From contig NW_027096057.1 of assembly GCF_040115645.1 (NCBI RefSeq), positions 294,871 through 358,870 on the forward strand: a stretch of 64,000 nucleotides of DNA, read 5' to 3'. The position numbers and the translations under genes were made by a program. Shown here in pieces: positions 34,468 to 49,239 of this stretch (its first letter is position 1; each line of letters opens with the position of its first letter). Under the pieces are notes generated by a model. That model searched no databases and was not told where the DNA came from. It saw nothing but the letters and a program-made list of their open reading frames with translations. Origin of the DNA: Euwallacea fornicatus (lineage: Eukaryota > Arthropoda > Insecta > Coleoptera > Curculionidae).

Positions 34468-37400
34468 CCGATATCGCGGAATTGACGATTTCGAAACTCA
34501 GGATCGATCGAAATGATGGAAATAGCCCTAAATCGTGCGATTTACAGGATTTGGACAAAAACTGACTGTTCTAGGACAGCCGAATTGGCGATTTGTCGTT
34601 TATGGCCCCATTAGGCTTGTTTTGCGAAAAGAAGACGATTTTAACAAAATTGCTCGTAGCGTTGTTGCAATAACGTCAAAACATGGTTAACGGTCAATTT
34701 CCGACGAAACGCGCCGATTTCACGGAATTGGCGATTTTGAAACTCAGGATTGTTCGAAATGATGGAAATAGCCCTAAATCGTGCGATTTACAGGATTTGG
34801 ACAAAAACTGACTGTTCTAGGACAGTCGAATTGGCGATTTGTCGTTTATGCTCCCATTAGGCTTATTTTGCTAAAAGGAGACGATTTGTACAAAATTACT
34901 CGTAGCGTTGTTGAAATAACGTCAAAGCATGGCTAACGGTCAATTTCCGACGAAAGTCGCCGATTTCACGGAATTGGCGATTTTGAAACTCAGGATTGAT
35001 CGAAATGATAGAAAAGCTATAAGTCGTGCGACTTACACGATTTGGACAAAAAGCTGACTGTTCTGGGACAGCCAAGTTGACGATTTGTCGATTAAGGCAC
35101 CATTAGGCTTGTTTTGCCAAAAGGAAGCGATTTGAACAAAATTGCTCGTAGCGTTGTTGAAATAACGTCAAAGCATGGCTAACGGTCAATTTCCGACGAA
35201 AGTCGCCGATTTCACGGAATTGGCGATTTTGAAACTCAGGATTGATCGAAATAATGGAAATAGCCCTAAATCGTGCGATTTACAGGATTTGGACAAAAAC
35301 TGACTGTTCTAGGACAGTCGAATTGGCGATTTGTCGTTTATGGCCCCATTAGGATTATTTCGCTAAAAGGAGACGATTTGAACAAAATTGCTCGTAGCGT
35401 TGTTGAAATAACGTCAAAGCATGGTTAAAGGTCAATTTCCGACGAAAGTCGCCGATATCGCGGAATTGACGATTTCGAAACTCAGGATCGATTGAAATGA
35501 TGGAAATAGCCGTAAATCGTGCGATTTACAGGATTTGGACAAAAACTGACTGTTCTAGGACAGTCGAATTGGCGATTTGTCGTTTATGGTCCCATTAGGC
35601 TTATTTTGCTAAAAGGAGACGATTTTAACAAAATTGCTCGTAGCGTTGTTGAAATAACGTCAAAACATGGTTAACGGTCAATTTCCGACGAAAGTCGCCG
35701 ATTTCACGGAATTGGCGATTTTGAAACTCAGGATTGTTCGAAATGATGGAAATAGCCCTAAATCGTGCGATTTACAGGATTTGGACAAAAACTGACTGTT
35801 CTAGGACAGTCGAATTGGCGATTTGTCGTTTATGGTCCCATTAGGCTTATTTTGCTAAAAGGAAGCGATTTGAACAAAATTGCTCGTAGCGTTGTTGAAA
35901 TAACGTCAAAGCATGGTTAAAGGTCAATTTCCGACGAAAGTCGCCGATATCGCGGAATTGACGATTTCGAAACTCAGGATCGATCGAAATGATGGAAATA
36001 GCCCTAAATCGTGCGATTTACAGGATTTGGACAAAAACTGACTGTTCTAGGACAGCCGAATTGGCGATTTGTCGTTTATGGCCCCATTAGGCTTGTTTTG
36101 CGAAAAGAAGATGATTTTAACAAAATTGCTCGTAGCGTTGTTGCAATAACGTCAAAACATGGTTAACGGTCAATTTCCGACGATACGCGCCGATTTCACG
36201 GAATTGGCGATTTTGAAACTCAGGATTGTTCGAAATGATGGAAATAGCCCTAAATCGTGCGATTTACAGGATTTGGACAAAAACTGACTGTTCTAGGACA
36301 GTCGAATTGGCGATTTGTCGTTTATGCTCCCATTAGGCTTATTTTGCTAAAAGGAGACGATTTGTACAAAATTACTCGTAGCGTTGTTGAAATAACGTCA
36401 AAGCATGGCTAACGGTCAATTTCCGACGAAAGTCGCCGATTTCACGGAATTGGCGATTTTGAAACTCAGGATTGATCGAAATGATAGAAAAGCTATAAGT
36501 CGTGCGATTTACACGATTTGGACAAAAAGCTGACTGTTCTGGGACAGCCAAGTTGACGATTTGTCGATTAAGGCACCATTAGGCTTGTTTTGCCAAAAGG
36601 AAGCGATTTGAACAAAATTGCTCGTAGCGTTGTTGAAATAACGTCAAAGCATGGCTAACGGTCAATTTCCGACGAAAGTCGCCGATTTCACGGAATTGGC
36701 GATTTTGAAACTCAGGATTGATAGAAATAATGGAAATAGCCCTAAATCGTGCGATTTACAGGATTTGGACAAAAACTGACTGTTCTAGGACAGTCGAATT
36801 GGCGATTTGTCGTTTATGGCCCCATTAGGATTATTTCGCTAAAAGGAGACGATTTGAACAAAATTGCTCGTAGCGTTGTTGAAATAACGTCAAAGCATGG
36901 TTAAAGGTCAATTTCCGACGAAAGTCGCCGATATCGCGGAATTGACGATTTCGAAACTCAGGATCGATCGAAATGATGGAAATAGCCGTAAATCGTGCGA
37001 TTTACAGGATTTGGACAAAAACTGACTGTTCTAGGACAGCCGAATTGGCGATTTGTCGTTTATGGCCCCATTAGGCTTGTTTTGCTAAAAGAAGACGATT
37101 TTAACAAAATTGCTCGTAGCGTTGTTGAAATAACGTCAAAACATGGTTAACGGTCAATTTCCGACGAAAGTCGCCGATTTCACGGAATTGGCGATTTTGA
37201 AACTCAGGATTGTTCGAAATGATGGAAATAGCCCTAAATCGTGCGATTTACAGGATTTGGACAAAAACTGACTGTTCTAGGACAGTCGAATTGGCGATTT
37301 GTCGTTTATGGTCCCATTAGGCTTATTTTGCTAAAAGGAGACGATTTGTACAAAATTACTCGTAGCGTTGTTGAAATAACGTCAAAACATGGCTAACGGT

Positions 37401-38400
37401 CAATTTCCGACGAAAGTCGCCGATTTCACGGAATTGGCGATTTTGAAACTCAGGATTGATCGAAATAATGGAAATAGCCCTAAATCGTGCGATTTACAGG
37501 ATTTGGACAAAAACTGACTGTTCTAGGACAGTCGAATTGGCGATTTGTCGTTTATGGCCCCATTAGGCTTATTTTGCTAAAAGGAGACGATTTGAACAAA
37601 ATTGCTCGTAGCGTTGTTGAAATAACGTCAAAGCATGGTTAAAGGTCAATTTCCGACGAAACGCGCCGATTTCACGGAATTGGCGATTTTGAAACTCAGG
37701 ATTGTTCGAAATGATGGAAATAGCCCTAAATCGTGCGATTTACAGGATTTGGACAAAAACTGACTGTTCTAGGACAGTCGAATTGGCGATTTGTCGTTTA
37801 TGGCCCCATTAGGCTTATTTTGCTAAAAGGAGACGATTTGAACAAAATTACTCGTAGCGTTGTTGAAATAACGTCAAAGCATGGCTAACGGTCAATTTCC
37901 GACGAAAGTCGCCGATTTCACGGAATTGGCGATTTTGAAACTCAGGATTGATCGAAATGATAGAAAAGCTATAAGTCGTGCGATTTACACGATTTGGACA
38001 AAAAGCTGACTGTTCTGGGACAGCCAAGTTGACGATTTGTCGATTAAGGCACCATTAGGCTTGTTTTGCCAAAAGGAAGCGATTTGAACAAAATTGCTCG
38101 TAGCGTTGTTGAAATAACGTCAAAGCATGGCTAACGGTCAATTTCCGACGAAAGTCGCCGATTTCACGGAATTGGCGATTTTGAAACTCAGGATTGATCG
38201 AAATAATGGAAATAGCCCTAAATCGTGCGATTTACAGGATTTGGACAAAAACTGACTGTTCTAGGACAGTCGAATTGGCGATTTGTCGTTTATGGCCACA
38301 TTAGGATTATTTCGCTAAAAGGAGACGATTTGAACAAAATTGCTCGTAGCGTTGTTGAAATAACGTCAAAGCATGGTTAAAGGTCAATTTCCGACGAAAG
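34468..38400. repeat. 1476-bp higher-order repeat of satellite B (6-mer, ~2.7 copies)
   Basis: TAGAAAAGCTATAAG recurs at 35009, 36485 and 37961, exactly 1476 bp (6 x 246) apart. Neighbouring variants (CGATATCGCGG, the GAAACGCGCC class, GATTGTTCG, GATTATTTCGC) keep the same order for most of the span; one monomer of the last copy is replaced by another type. Confidence 0.82.
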
Positions 38401-39589
38401 TCGCCGATTTCGCGGAATTGACGATTTCGAAACTCAGGATCGATCGAAATGATGGAAATAGCCCTAAATCGTGCGATTTACAGGATTTGGACAAAAACTG
38501 ACTGTTCTAGGACAGCCGAATTGGCGATTTGTCGTTTATGGCCCCATTAGGCTTGTTTTGCTAAAAGAAGACGATTTTAACAAAATTGCTCGTAGCGTTG
38601 TTGAAATAACGTCAAAACATGGTTAACGGTCAATTTCCGACGAAAGTCGCCGATTTCACGGAATTGGCGATTTTGAAACTCAGGATTGTTCGAAATGATG
38701 GAAATAGCCCTAAATCGTGCGATTTACAGGATTTGGACAAAAACTGACTGTTCTAGGACAGTCGAATTGGCGATTTGTCGTTTATGGTCCCATTAGGCTT
38801 ATTTTGCTAAAAGGAGACGATTTGTACAAAATTACTCGTAGCGTTGTTGAAATAACGTCAAAACATGGCTAACGGTCAATTTCCGACGAAAGTCGCCGAT
38901 TTCACGGAATTGGCGATTTTGAAACTCAGGATTGATCGAAATAATGGAAATAGCCCTAAATCGTGCGATTTACAGGATTTGGACAAAAACTGACTGTTCT
39001 AAGACAGTCGAATTGGCGATTTGTCGTTTATGGTCCCATTAGGCTTATTTTGCTAAAAGGAGACGATTTGAACAAAATTGCTCGTAGCGTTGTTGAAATA
39101 ACGTCAAAGCATGGTTAAAGGTCAATTTCCGACGAAAGTCGCCGATTTCGCGGAATTGACGATTTCGAAACTCAGGATCGATCGAAATGATGGAAATAGC
39201 CCTAAATCGTGCGATTTACAGGATTTGGACAAGAACTGACTGTTCTAAGACAGCCGAATTGGCAATTTGTCGTTTATGGCCCCATTAGGCTTATTTTGCT
39301 AAAAGGAGACGATTTGAACAAAATTGCTCGTAACGTTGTTGCAATAACATCAAAGCATGGTTAAAGGTCAATTTTCGACGGAACTCGTCGATTTCACGGA
39401 ATTGACGATTTTGAAACTCAGGATTGATCGAAATAGCCCTAACTCGTGCGATTTACAGGATTTGGACAAAAACTGACTGTTCTAGGACAGTCGAATTGGC
39501 GATTTGTCGTTTAAGGCACCATTAGGCTTGTTTTGCCAAAAGGAGACGATTTGACAAAATTGCTCGTAACGTTGTTGAAATAACGTCAA

Positions 39590-42500
39590 AACATGGTTAA
39601 CGGTCAATTTCCGACGAAACGCGCCGATTTCACGGAATTGGCGATTTTGAAACTCAGGATTAATCGAAATGATAGAAAAGCTATAAGTCGTGCGATTTAC
39701 ACGATTTGGACAAAAATCTGACTGTTCTGGGACAGCCAAGTTGACGATTTGTCGATTAAGGCACCATTAGGCTTGTTTTGCCAAAAGGAAGCGATTTGAA
39801 CAAAATTGCTCGTAGCGTTGTTGAAATAACGTCAAAGCATGGCTAACGGTCAATTTCCGACGAAAGTCGCCGATTTCACGGCATTGGCGATTTTGAAACT
39901 CAGGATTGATCGAAATGATGGAAATAGCCCTAAATCGTGCGATTTACAGGATTTGGACAAAAACTGACTGTTCTAGGACAGTCGAATTGGCGATTTGTCG
40001 TTTATGGCCCCATTAGGCTTATTTTGCTAAAAGGAGACGATTTGAACAAAATTGCTCGTAGCGTTGTTGAAATAACGTCAAAGCATGGTTAAAGGTCAAT
40101 TTCCGACGAAAGTCGCCGATTTCGCGGAATTGACGATTTCGAAACTCAGGATCGATCGAAATGATGGAAATAGCCCTAAATCGTGCGATTTACAGGATTT
40201 GGACAAGAACTGACTGTTCTAAGACAGCCGAATTGGCAATTTGTCGTTTATGGCCCCATTAGGCTTATTTTGCTAAAAGGAGACGATTTGAACAAAATTG
40301 CTCGTAACGTTGTTGCAATAACATCAAAGCATGGTTAAAGGTCAATTTTCGACGGAACTCGTCGATTTCACGGAATTGACGATTTTGAAACTCAGGATTG
40401 ATCGAAATAGCCCTAACTCGTGCGATTTACAGGATTTGGACAAAAACTGACTGTTCTAGGACAGTCGAATTGGCGATTTGTCGTTTAAGGCACCATTAGG
40501 CTTGTTTTGCCAAAAGGAGACGATTTGACAAAATTGCTCGTAACGTTGTTGAAATAACGTCAAAACATGGTTAAAGGTCAATTTTCGACGGAACTCGTCG
40601 ATTTCACGGAATTGACGATTTTGAAACTCAGGATTGATCGAAATGATAGAAAAGCTATAAGTCGTGCGATTTACACGATTTGGACAAAAAGCTGACTGTT
40701 CTGGGACAGCCAAGTTGACGATTTGTCGATTAAGGCACCATTAGGCTTGTTTTGCCAAAAGGAAGCGATTTGAACAAAATTGCTCGTAGCGTTGTTGAAA
40801 TAACGTCAAAGCATGGCTAACGGTCAATTTCCGACGAAAGTCGCCGATTTCACGGAATTGGCGATTTTGAAACTCAGGATTGATCGAAATAATGGAAATA
40901 GCCCTAAATCGTGCGATTTACAGGATTTGGACAAAAACTGACTGTTCTAGGACAGTCGAATTGGCGATTTGTCGTTTATGGCCCCATTAGGATTATTTCG
41001 CTAAAAGGAGACGATTTGAACAAAATTGCTCGTAGCGTTGTTGAAATAACGTCAAAGCATGGTTAAAGGTCAATTTCCGATGAAAGTCGCCGATTTCGCG
41101 GAATTGACGATTTCGAAACTCAGGATCGATCGAAATGATGGAAATAGCCCTAAATCGTGCGATTTACAGGATTTGGACAAAAACTGACTGTTCTAGGACA
41201 GCCGAATTGGCGATTTGTCGTTTATGGCCCCATTAGGCTTGTTTTGCTAAAAGAAGACGATTTTAACAAAATTGCTCGTAGCGTTGTTGAAATAACGTCA
41301 AAACATGGTTAACGGTCAATTTCCGACGAAACGCGCCGATTTCACGGAATTGGCGATTTTGAAACTCAGGATTAATCGAAATGATAGAAAAGCTATAAGT
41401 CGTGCGATTTACACGATTTGGACAAAAATCTGACTGTTCTGGGACTGCCAAGTTGACGATTTGTCGATTAAGGCACCATTAGGCTTGTTTTGCCAAAAGG
41501 AAGCGATTTGAACAAAATTGCTCGTAGCGTTGTTGAAATAACGTTAAAGCATGGCTAACGGTCAATTTCCGACGAAAGTCGCCGATTTCACGGAATTGGC
41601 GATTTTGAAACTCAGGATTGATCGAAATGATGGAAATAGCCCTAAATCGTGCGATTTACAGGATTTGGACAAAAACTGACTGTTCTAGGACAGTCGAATT
41701 GGCGATTTGTCGTTTATGGCCCCATTAGGCTTATTTTGCTAAAAGGAGACGATTTGAACAAAATTGCTCGTAGCGTTGTTGAAATAACGTCAAAGCATGG
41801 TTAAAGGTCAATTTCCGACGAAAGTCGCCGATTTCGCGGAATTGACGATTTCGAAACTCAGGATCGATCGAAATGATGGAAATAGCCCTAAATCGTGCGA
41901 TTTACAGGATTTGGACAAGAACTGACTGTTCTAAGACAGCCGAATTGGCAATTTGTCGTTTATGGCCCCATTAGGCTTATTTTGCTAAAAGGAGACGATT
42001 TGAACAAAATTGCTCGTAACGTTGTTGCAATAACATCAAAGCATGGTTAAAGGTCAATTTTCGACGGAACTCGTCGATTTCACGGAATTGACGATTTTGA
42101 AACTCAGGATTGATCGAAATAGCCCTAACTCGTGCGATTTACAGGATTTGGACAAAAACTGACTGTTCTAGGACAGTCGAATTGGCGATTTGTCGTTTAA
42201 GGCACCATTAGGCTTGTTTTGCCAAAAGGAGACGATTTGACAAAATTGCTCGTAACGTTGTTGAAATAACGTCAAAACATGGTTAAAGGTCAATTTTCGA
42301 CGGAACTCGTCGATTTCACGGAATTGACGATTTTGAAACTCAGGATTGATCGAAATGATAGAAAAGCTATAAGTCGTGCGATTTACACGATTTGGACAAA
42401 AAGCTGACTGTTCTGGGACAGCCAAGTTGACGATTTGTCGATTAAGGCACCATTAGGCTTGTTTTGCCAAAAGGAAGCGATTTGAACAAAATTGCTCGTA

Positions 42501-43985
42501 GCGTTGTTGAAATAACGTCAAAGCATGGCTAACGGTCAATTTCCGACGAAAGTCGCCGATTTCACGGAATTGGCGATTTTGAAACTCAGGATTGATCGAA
42601 ATAATGGAAATAGCCCTAAATCGTGCGATTTACAGGATTTGGACAAAAACTGACTGTTCTAGGACAGTCGAATTGGCGATTTGTCGTTTATGGCCCCATT
42701 AGGATTATTTCGCTAAAAGGAGACGATTTGAACAAAATTGCTCGTAGCGTTGTTGAAATAACGTCAAAGCATGGTTAAAGGTCAATTTCCGATGAAAGTC
42801 GCCGATTTCGCGGAATTGACGATTTCGAAACTCAGGATCGATCGAAATGATGGAAATAGCCCTAAATCGTGCGATTTACAGGATTTGGACAAAAACTGAC
42901 TGTTCTAGGACAGCCGAATTGGCGATTTGTCGTTTATGGCCCCATTAGGCTTATTTTGCTAAAAGAAGACGATTTTAACAAAATTGCTCGTAGCGTTGTT
43001 GAAATAACGTCAAAACATGGTTAACGGTCAATTTCCGACGAAACGCGCCGATTTCACGGAATTGGCGATTTTGAAACTCAGGATTAATCGAAATGATAGA
43101 AAAGCTATAAGTCGTGCGATTTACACGATTTGGACAAAAATCTGACTGTTCTGGGACAGCCAAGTTGACGATTTGTCGATTAAGGCACCATTAGGCTTGT
43201 TTTGCCAAAAGGAAGCGATTTGAACAAAATTGCTCGTAGCGTTGTTGAAATAACGTTAAAGCATGGCTAACGGTCAATTTCCGACGAAAGTCGCCGATTT
43301 CACGGAATTGGCGATTTTGAAACTCAGGATTGATCGAAATGATGGAAATAGCCCTAAATCGTGCGATTTACAGGATTTGGACAAAAACTGACTGTTCTAG
43401 GACAGTCGAATTGGCGATTTGTCGTTTATGGCCCCATTAGGCTTATTTTGCTAAAAGGAGACGATTTGAACAAAATTGCTCGTAGCGTTGTTGAAATAAC
43501 GTCAAAGCATGGTTAAAGGTCAATTTCCGACGAAAGTCGCCGATTTCGCGGAATTGACGATTTCGAAACTCAGGATCGATCGAAATGATGGAAATAGCCC
43601 TAAATCGTGCGATTTACAGGATTTGGACAAGAACTGACTGTTCTAAGACAGCCGAATTGGCAATTTGTCGTTTATGGCCCCATTAGGCTTATTTTGCTAA
43701 AAGGAGACGATTTGAACAAAATTGCTCGTAACGTTGTTGCAATAACATCAAAGCATGGTTAAAGGTCAATTTTCGACGGAACTCGTCGATTTCACGGAAT
43801 TGACGATTTTGAAACTCAGGATTGATCGAAATAGCCCTAACTCGTGCGATTTACAGGATTTGGACAAAAACTGACTGTTCTAGGACAGTCGAATTGGCGA
43901 TTTGTCGTTTAAGGCACCATTAGGCTTGTTTTGCCAAAAGGAGACGATTTGACAAAATTGCTCGTAACGTTGTTGAAATAACGTA
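39590..43985. repeat. 1712-bp higher-order repeat of satellite B (7-mer minus 10 bp, ~2.6 copies)
   Basis: Landmark variants recur 1712 bp apart: ACAAGAACTGACTGTTCTAAG near 40204, 41916 and 43628, and the long-antisense-frame monomer near 40713 and 42425. The unit equals 7 x 246 minus 10 because one monomer lacks 9 bp and another lacks 1 bp (GACGATTTGACAAAATTG). An extra 974-bp four-monomer spacing (39230 to 40204) lies at the left. The pattern breaks at ACGTAAAGGATGG near 43,981. Confidence 0.82.
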
Positions 43986-46900
43986 AAGGATGGTTAAAGG
44001 TCAATTTCCGATGAAAGTCGCCGATTTCGCGGAATTGACGATTTCGAAACTCAGGATCGATCGAAATGATGGAAATAGCCCTAAATCGTGCGATTTACAG
44101 GATTTGGACAAAAACTGACTGTTCTAGGACAGCCGAATTGGCGATTTGTCGTTTATGGCCCCATTAGGCTTGTTTTGCTAAAAGAAGACGATTTTAACAA
44201 AATTGCTCGTAGCGTTGTTGAAATAACGTCAAAACATGGTTAACGGTCAATTTCCGACGAAAGTCGCCGATTTCACGGAATTGGCGATTTTGAAACTCAG
44301 GATTGTTCGAAATGATGGAAATAGCCCTAAATCGTGCGATTTACAGGATTTGGACAAAAACTGACTGTTCTAGGACAGTCGAATTGGCGATTTGTCGTTT
44401 ATGGTCCCATTAGGCTTATTTTGCTAAAAGGAGACGATTTGTACAAAATTACTCGTAGCGTTGTTGAAATAACGTCAAAACATGGCTAACGGTCAATTTC
44501 CGACGAAAGTCGCCGATTTCACGGAATTGGCGATTTTGAAACTCAGGATTGATCGAAATAATGGAAATAGCCCTAAATCGTGCGATTTACAGGATTTGGA
44601 CAAAAACTGACTGGTCTAGGACAGTCGAATTGGCGATTTGTCGTTTATGGCCCCATTAGGCTTATTTTGCTAAAAGGAGACGATTTGAACAAAATTGCTC
44701 GTAGCGTTGTTGAAATAACGTCAAAGCATGGTTAAAGGTCAATTTCCGACGAAAGTCGCCGATATCGCGGAATTGACGATTTCGAAACTCAGGATCGATC
44801 GAAATGATGGAAATAGCCCTAAATCGTGCGATTTACAGGATTTGGACAAAAACTGACTGTTCTAGGACAGCCGAATTGGCGATTTGTCGTTTATGGCCCC
44901 ATTAGGCTTGTTTTGCTAAAAGAAGACGATTTTAACAAAATTGCTCGTAGCGTTGTTGAAATAACGTCAAAACATGGTTAACGGTCAATTTCCGAAGAAA
45001 GTCGCCGATTTCACGGAATTGGCGATTTTGAAACTCAGGATTGATCGAAATGATGGAAATAGCCCTAAATCGTGCGATTTACAGGATTTGGACAAAAACT
45101 GACTGTTCTAGGACAGTCGAATTGGCGATTTGTCGTTTATGGTCCCATTAGGCTTATTTTGCTAAAAGGAGACGATTTGTACAAAATTACTCGTAGCGTT
45201 GTTGAAATAACGTCAAAACATGGCTAACGGTCAATTTCCGACGAAAGTCGCCGATTTCACGGAATTGGCGATTTTGAAACTCAGGATTGATCGAAATAAT
45301 GGAAATAGCCCTAAATCGTGCGATTTACAGGATTTGGACAAAAACTGACTGTTCTAGGACAGTCGAATTGGCGATTTGTCGTTTATGGCCCCATTAGGCT
45401 TATTTTGCTAAAAGGAGACGATTTGAACAAAATTGCTCGTAGCGTTGTTGAAATAACGTCAAAGCATGGTTAAAGGTCAATTTCCGACGAAAGTCGCCGA
45501 TATCGCGGAATTGACGATTTCGAAACTCAGGATCGATCGAAATGATGGACATAGCCCTAAATCGTGCGATTTACAGGATTTGGACAAAAACTGACTGTTC
45601 TAGGACAGCCGAATTGGCGATTTGTCGTTTATGGCCCCATTAGGCTTGTTTTGCTAAAAGGAGACGATTTGTACAAAATTACTCGTAGCGTTGTTGAAAT
45701 AACGTCAAAGCATGGTTAAAGGTCAATTTCCGACGAAACGCGCCGATTTCACGGAATTGGCGATTTTGAAACTCAGGATTGTTCGAAATGATGGAAATAG
45801 CCCTAAATCGTGCGATTTACAGGATTTGGACAAAAACTGACTGTTCTAGGACAGCCGAATTGGCGATTTGTCGTTTATGGCCCCATTAGGCTTGTTTTGC
45901 GAAAAGAAGACGATTTTAACAAAATTGCTCGTAGTGTTGTTGCAATAACGTCAAAACATGGTTAAAGGTCAATTTCCGACGAAAGTCGCCGATATCGCGG
46001 AATTGACGATTTCGAAACTCAGGATCGATCGAAATGATGGAAATAGCCGTAAATAGTGCGATTTACAGGATTTGGACAAAAACTGACTGTTCTAGGACAG
46101 TCGAATTGGCGATTTGTCGTTTATGGTCCCATTAGGCTTATTTTGCTAAAAGGAGACGATTTGTACAAAATTACTCGTAGCGTTGTTGAAATAACGTCAA
46201 AGCATGGCTAACGGTCAATTTCCGACGAAAGTCGCCGATTTCACGGAATTGGCGATTTTGAAACTCAGGATTGATCGAAATGATAGAAAAGCTATAAGTC
46301 GTGCGATTTACACGATTTGGACAAAAAGCTGACTGTTCTGGGACAGCCAAGTTGACGATTTGTCGATTAAGGCACCATTAGGCTTGTTTTGCCAAAAGGA
46401 AGCGATTTGAACAAAATTGCTCGTTGCGTTGTTGAAATAACGTCAAAGCATGGCTAACGGTCAATTTCCGACGAAAGTCGCCGATTTCACGGAATTGGCG
46501 ATTTTGAAACTCAGGATTGATCGAAATAATGGAAATAGCCCTAAATCGTGCGATTTGCAGGATTTGGACAAAAACTGACTGTTCTAGGACAGCCGAATTG
46601 GCGATTTGTCGTTTATGGCCCCATTAGGCTTGTTTTGCGAAAAGAAGACGATTTTAACAAAATTGCTCGTAGCGTTGTTGCAATAACGTCAAAACATGGT
46701 TAACGGTCAATTTCCGACGAAACGCGCCGATTTCACGGAATTGGCGATTTTGAAACTCAGGATTGTTCGAAATGATGGAAATAGCCCTAAATCGTGCGAT
46801 TTACAGGATTTGGACAAAAACTGACTGTTCTAGGACAGTCGAATTGGCGATTTGTCGTTTATGCTCCCATTAGGCTTATTTTGCTAAAAGGAGACGATTT

Positions 46901-49239
46901 GTACAAAATTACTCGTAGCGTTGTTGAAATAACGTCAATGCATGGCTAACGGTCAATTTCCGACGAAAGTCGCCGATATCGCGGAATTGACGATTTCGAA
47001 ACTCAGGATCGATCGAAATGATGGAAATAGCCCTAAATCGTGCGATTTACAGGATTTGGACAAAAACTGACTGTTCTAGGACAGCCGAATTGGCGATTTG
47101 TCGTTTATGGCCCCATTAGGCTTGTTTTGCTAAAAGAAGACGATTTTAATAAAATTGCTCGTAGCGTTGTTGAAATAACGTCAAAACATGGTTAACGGTC
47201 AATTTCCGAAGAAAGTCGCCGATTTCACGGAATTGGCGATTTTGAAACTCAGGATTGATCGAAATGATGGAAATAGCCCTAAATCGTGCGATTTACAGGA
47301 TTTGGACAAAAACTGACTGTTCTAGGACAGTCGAATTGGCGATTTGTCGTTTATGGCCCCATTAGGCTTATTTTGCTAAAAGGAGACGATTTGAACAAAA
47401 TTGCTCGTAACGTTGTTGCAATAACATCAAAGCATGGTTAAAGGTCAATTTTCGACGGAACTCGTCGATTTCACGGAATTGACGATTTTGAAACTCAGGA
47501 TTGATCGAAATAGCCCTAACTCGTGCGAATTACAGGATTTGGTCAAAAACTGACTGTTCTAGGACAGCCGAATTGGCGATTTGTCGTTTAAGGCACCATT
47601 AGGCTTGTTTTGCCAAAAGGAGACGATTTGACAAAATTGCTCGTAACGTTGTTGAAATAACGTCAAAACATGGTTAAAGGTCAATTTCCGACGAAAGTCG
47701 CCGATTTCACGGAATTGGCGATTTTGAAACTCAGGATTAATCGAAATGATAGAAAAGCAATAAGTCGTGCGATTTACACGATTTGGACAAAAACTGACTG
47801 TTCTAGGACAGCCGAATTGGCGATTTGTCGTTTATGGCCCCATTAGGCTTGTTTTGCTAAAAGGAGACGATTTGAACAAAATTGCTCGTAGCGTTGTTGA
47901 AATAACGTCAAAGCATGGTTAAAGGTCAATTTCCGACGAAAGTCGCCGATTTCGCGGAATTGACGATTTCGAAACTCAGGATCGATCGAAATGATGAAAA
48001 TAGCCCTAAATCGTGCGATTTACAGGATTTGGACAAAAACTGACTGTTCTAGGACAGTCGAATTGGCGATTTGTCGTTTATGGCCCCATTAGGCTTGTTT
48101 TGCTAAAAGAAGACGATTTGAACAAAATTGCTCGTAGCGTTGTTGAAATAACGTCAAAGCATGGTTAAAGGTCAATTTCCGACGAAAGTCGCCGATTTCG
48201 CGGAATTGACGATTTCGAAACTCAGGATCGATCGAAATGATGAAAATAGCCCTAAATCGTGCGATTTACAGGATTTGGACAAAAACTGACTGTTCTAGGA
48301 CAGCCGAATTGGCGATTTGTCGTTTATGGCCCCATTAGGCTTATTTTGCTAAAAGGAGACGATTTGAACAAAATTGCTCGTAGCGTTGTTGAAATAACGT
48401 CAAAGCATGGTTAAAGGTCAATTTCCGACGAATGTCGCCGATTTCGCGGAACTGACGATTTCGAAACTCAGGATCGATCGAAATGATGGAAATAGCCCTA
48501 AATCGTGCGATTTACAGGATTTGGACAAGAACTGACTGTTCTAAGACAGCCGAATTGGCAATTTGTCGTTTATGGCCCCATTAGGCTTATTTTGCTAAAA
48601 GGAGACGATTTGAACAAAATTGCTCGTAACGTTGTTGCAATAACATCAAAGCATGGTTAAAGGTCAATTTTCGACGGAACTCGTCGATTTCACGGAATTG
48701 ACGATTTTGAAACTCAGGATTGATCGAAATAGCCCTAACTCGTGCGAATTACAGGATTTGGTCAAAAACTGACTGTTCTAGGACAGCCGAATTGGCGATT
48801 TGTCGTTTAAGGCACCATTAGGCTTGTCTTGCCAAAAGGAGACGATTTGACAAAATTGCTCGTAACGTTGTTGAAATAACGTCAAAACATGGTTAAAGGT
48901 CAATTTCCGACGAAAGTCGCCGATTTCACGGAATTGGCGATTTTGAAACTCAGGATTAATCGAAATGATAGAAAAGCAATAAGTCGTGCGATTTACACGA
49001 TTTGGACAAAAACTGACTGTTCTAGGACAGCCGAATTGGCGATTTGTCGTTTATGGCCCCATTAGGCTTGTTTTGCTAAAAGGAGACGATTTGAACAAAA
49101 TTGCTCGTAGCGTTGTTGAAATAACGTCAAAGCATGGTTAAAGGTCAATTTCCGACGAAAGTCGCCGATTTCGCGGAATTGACGATTTCGAAACTCAGGA
49201 TCGATCGAAATGATGAAAATAGCCCTAAATCGTGCGAAT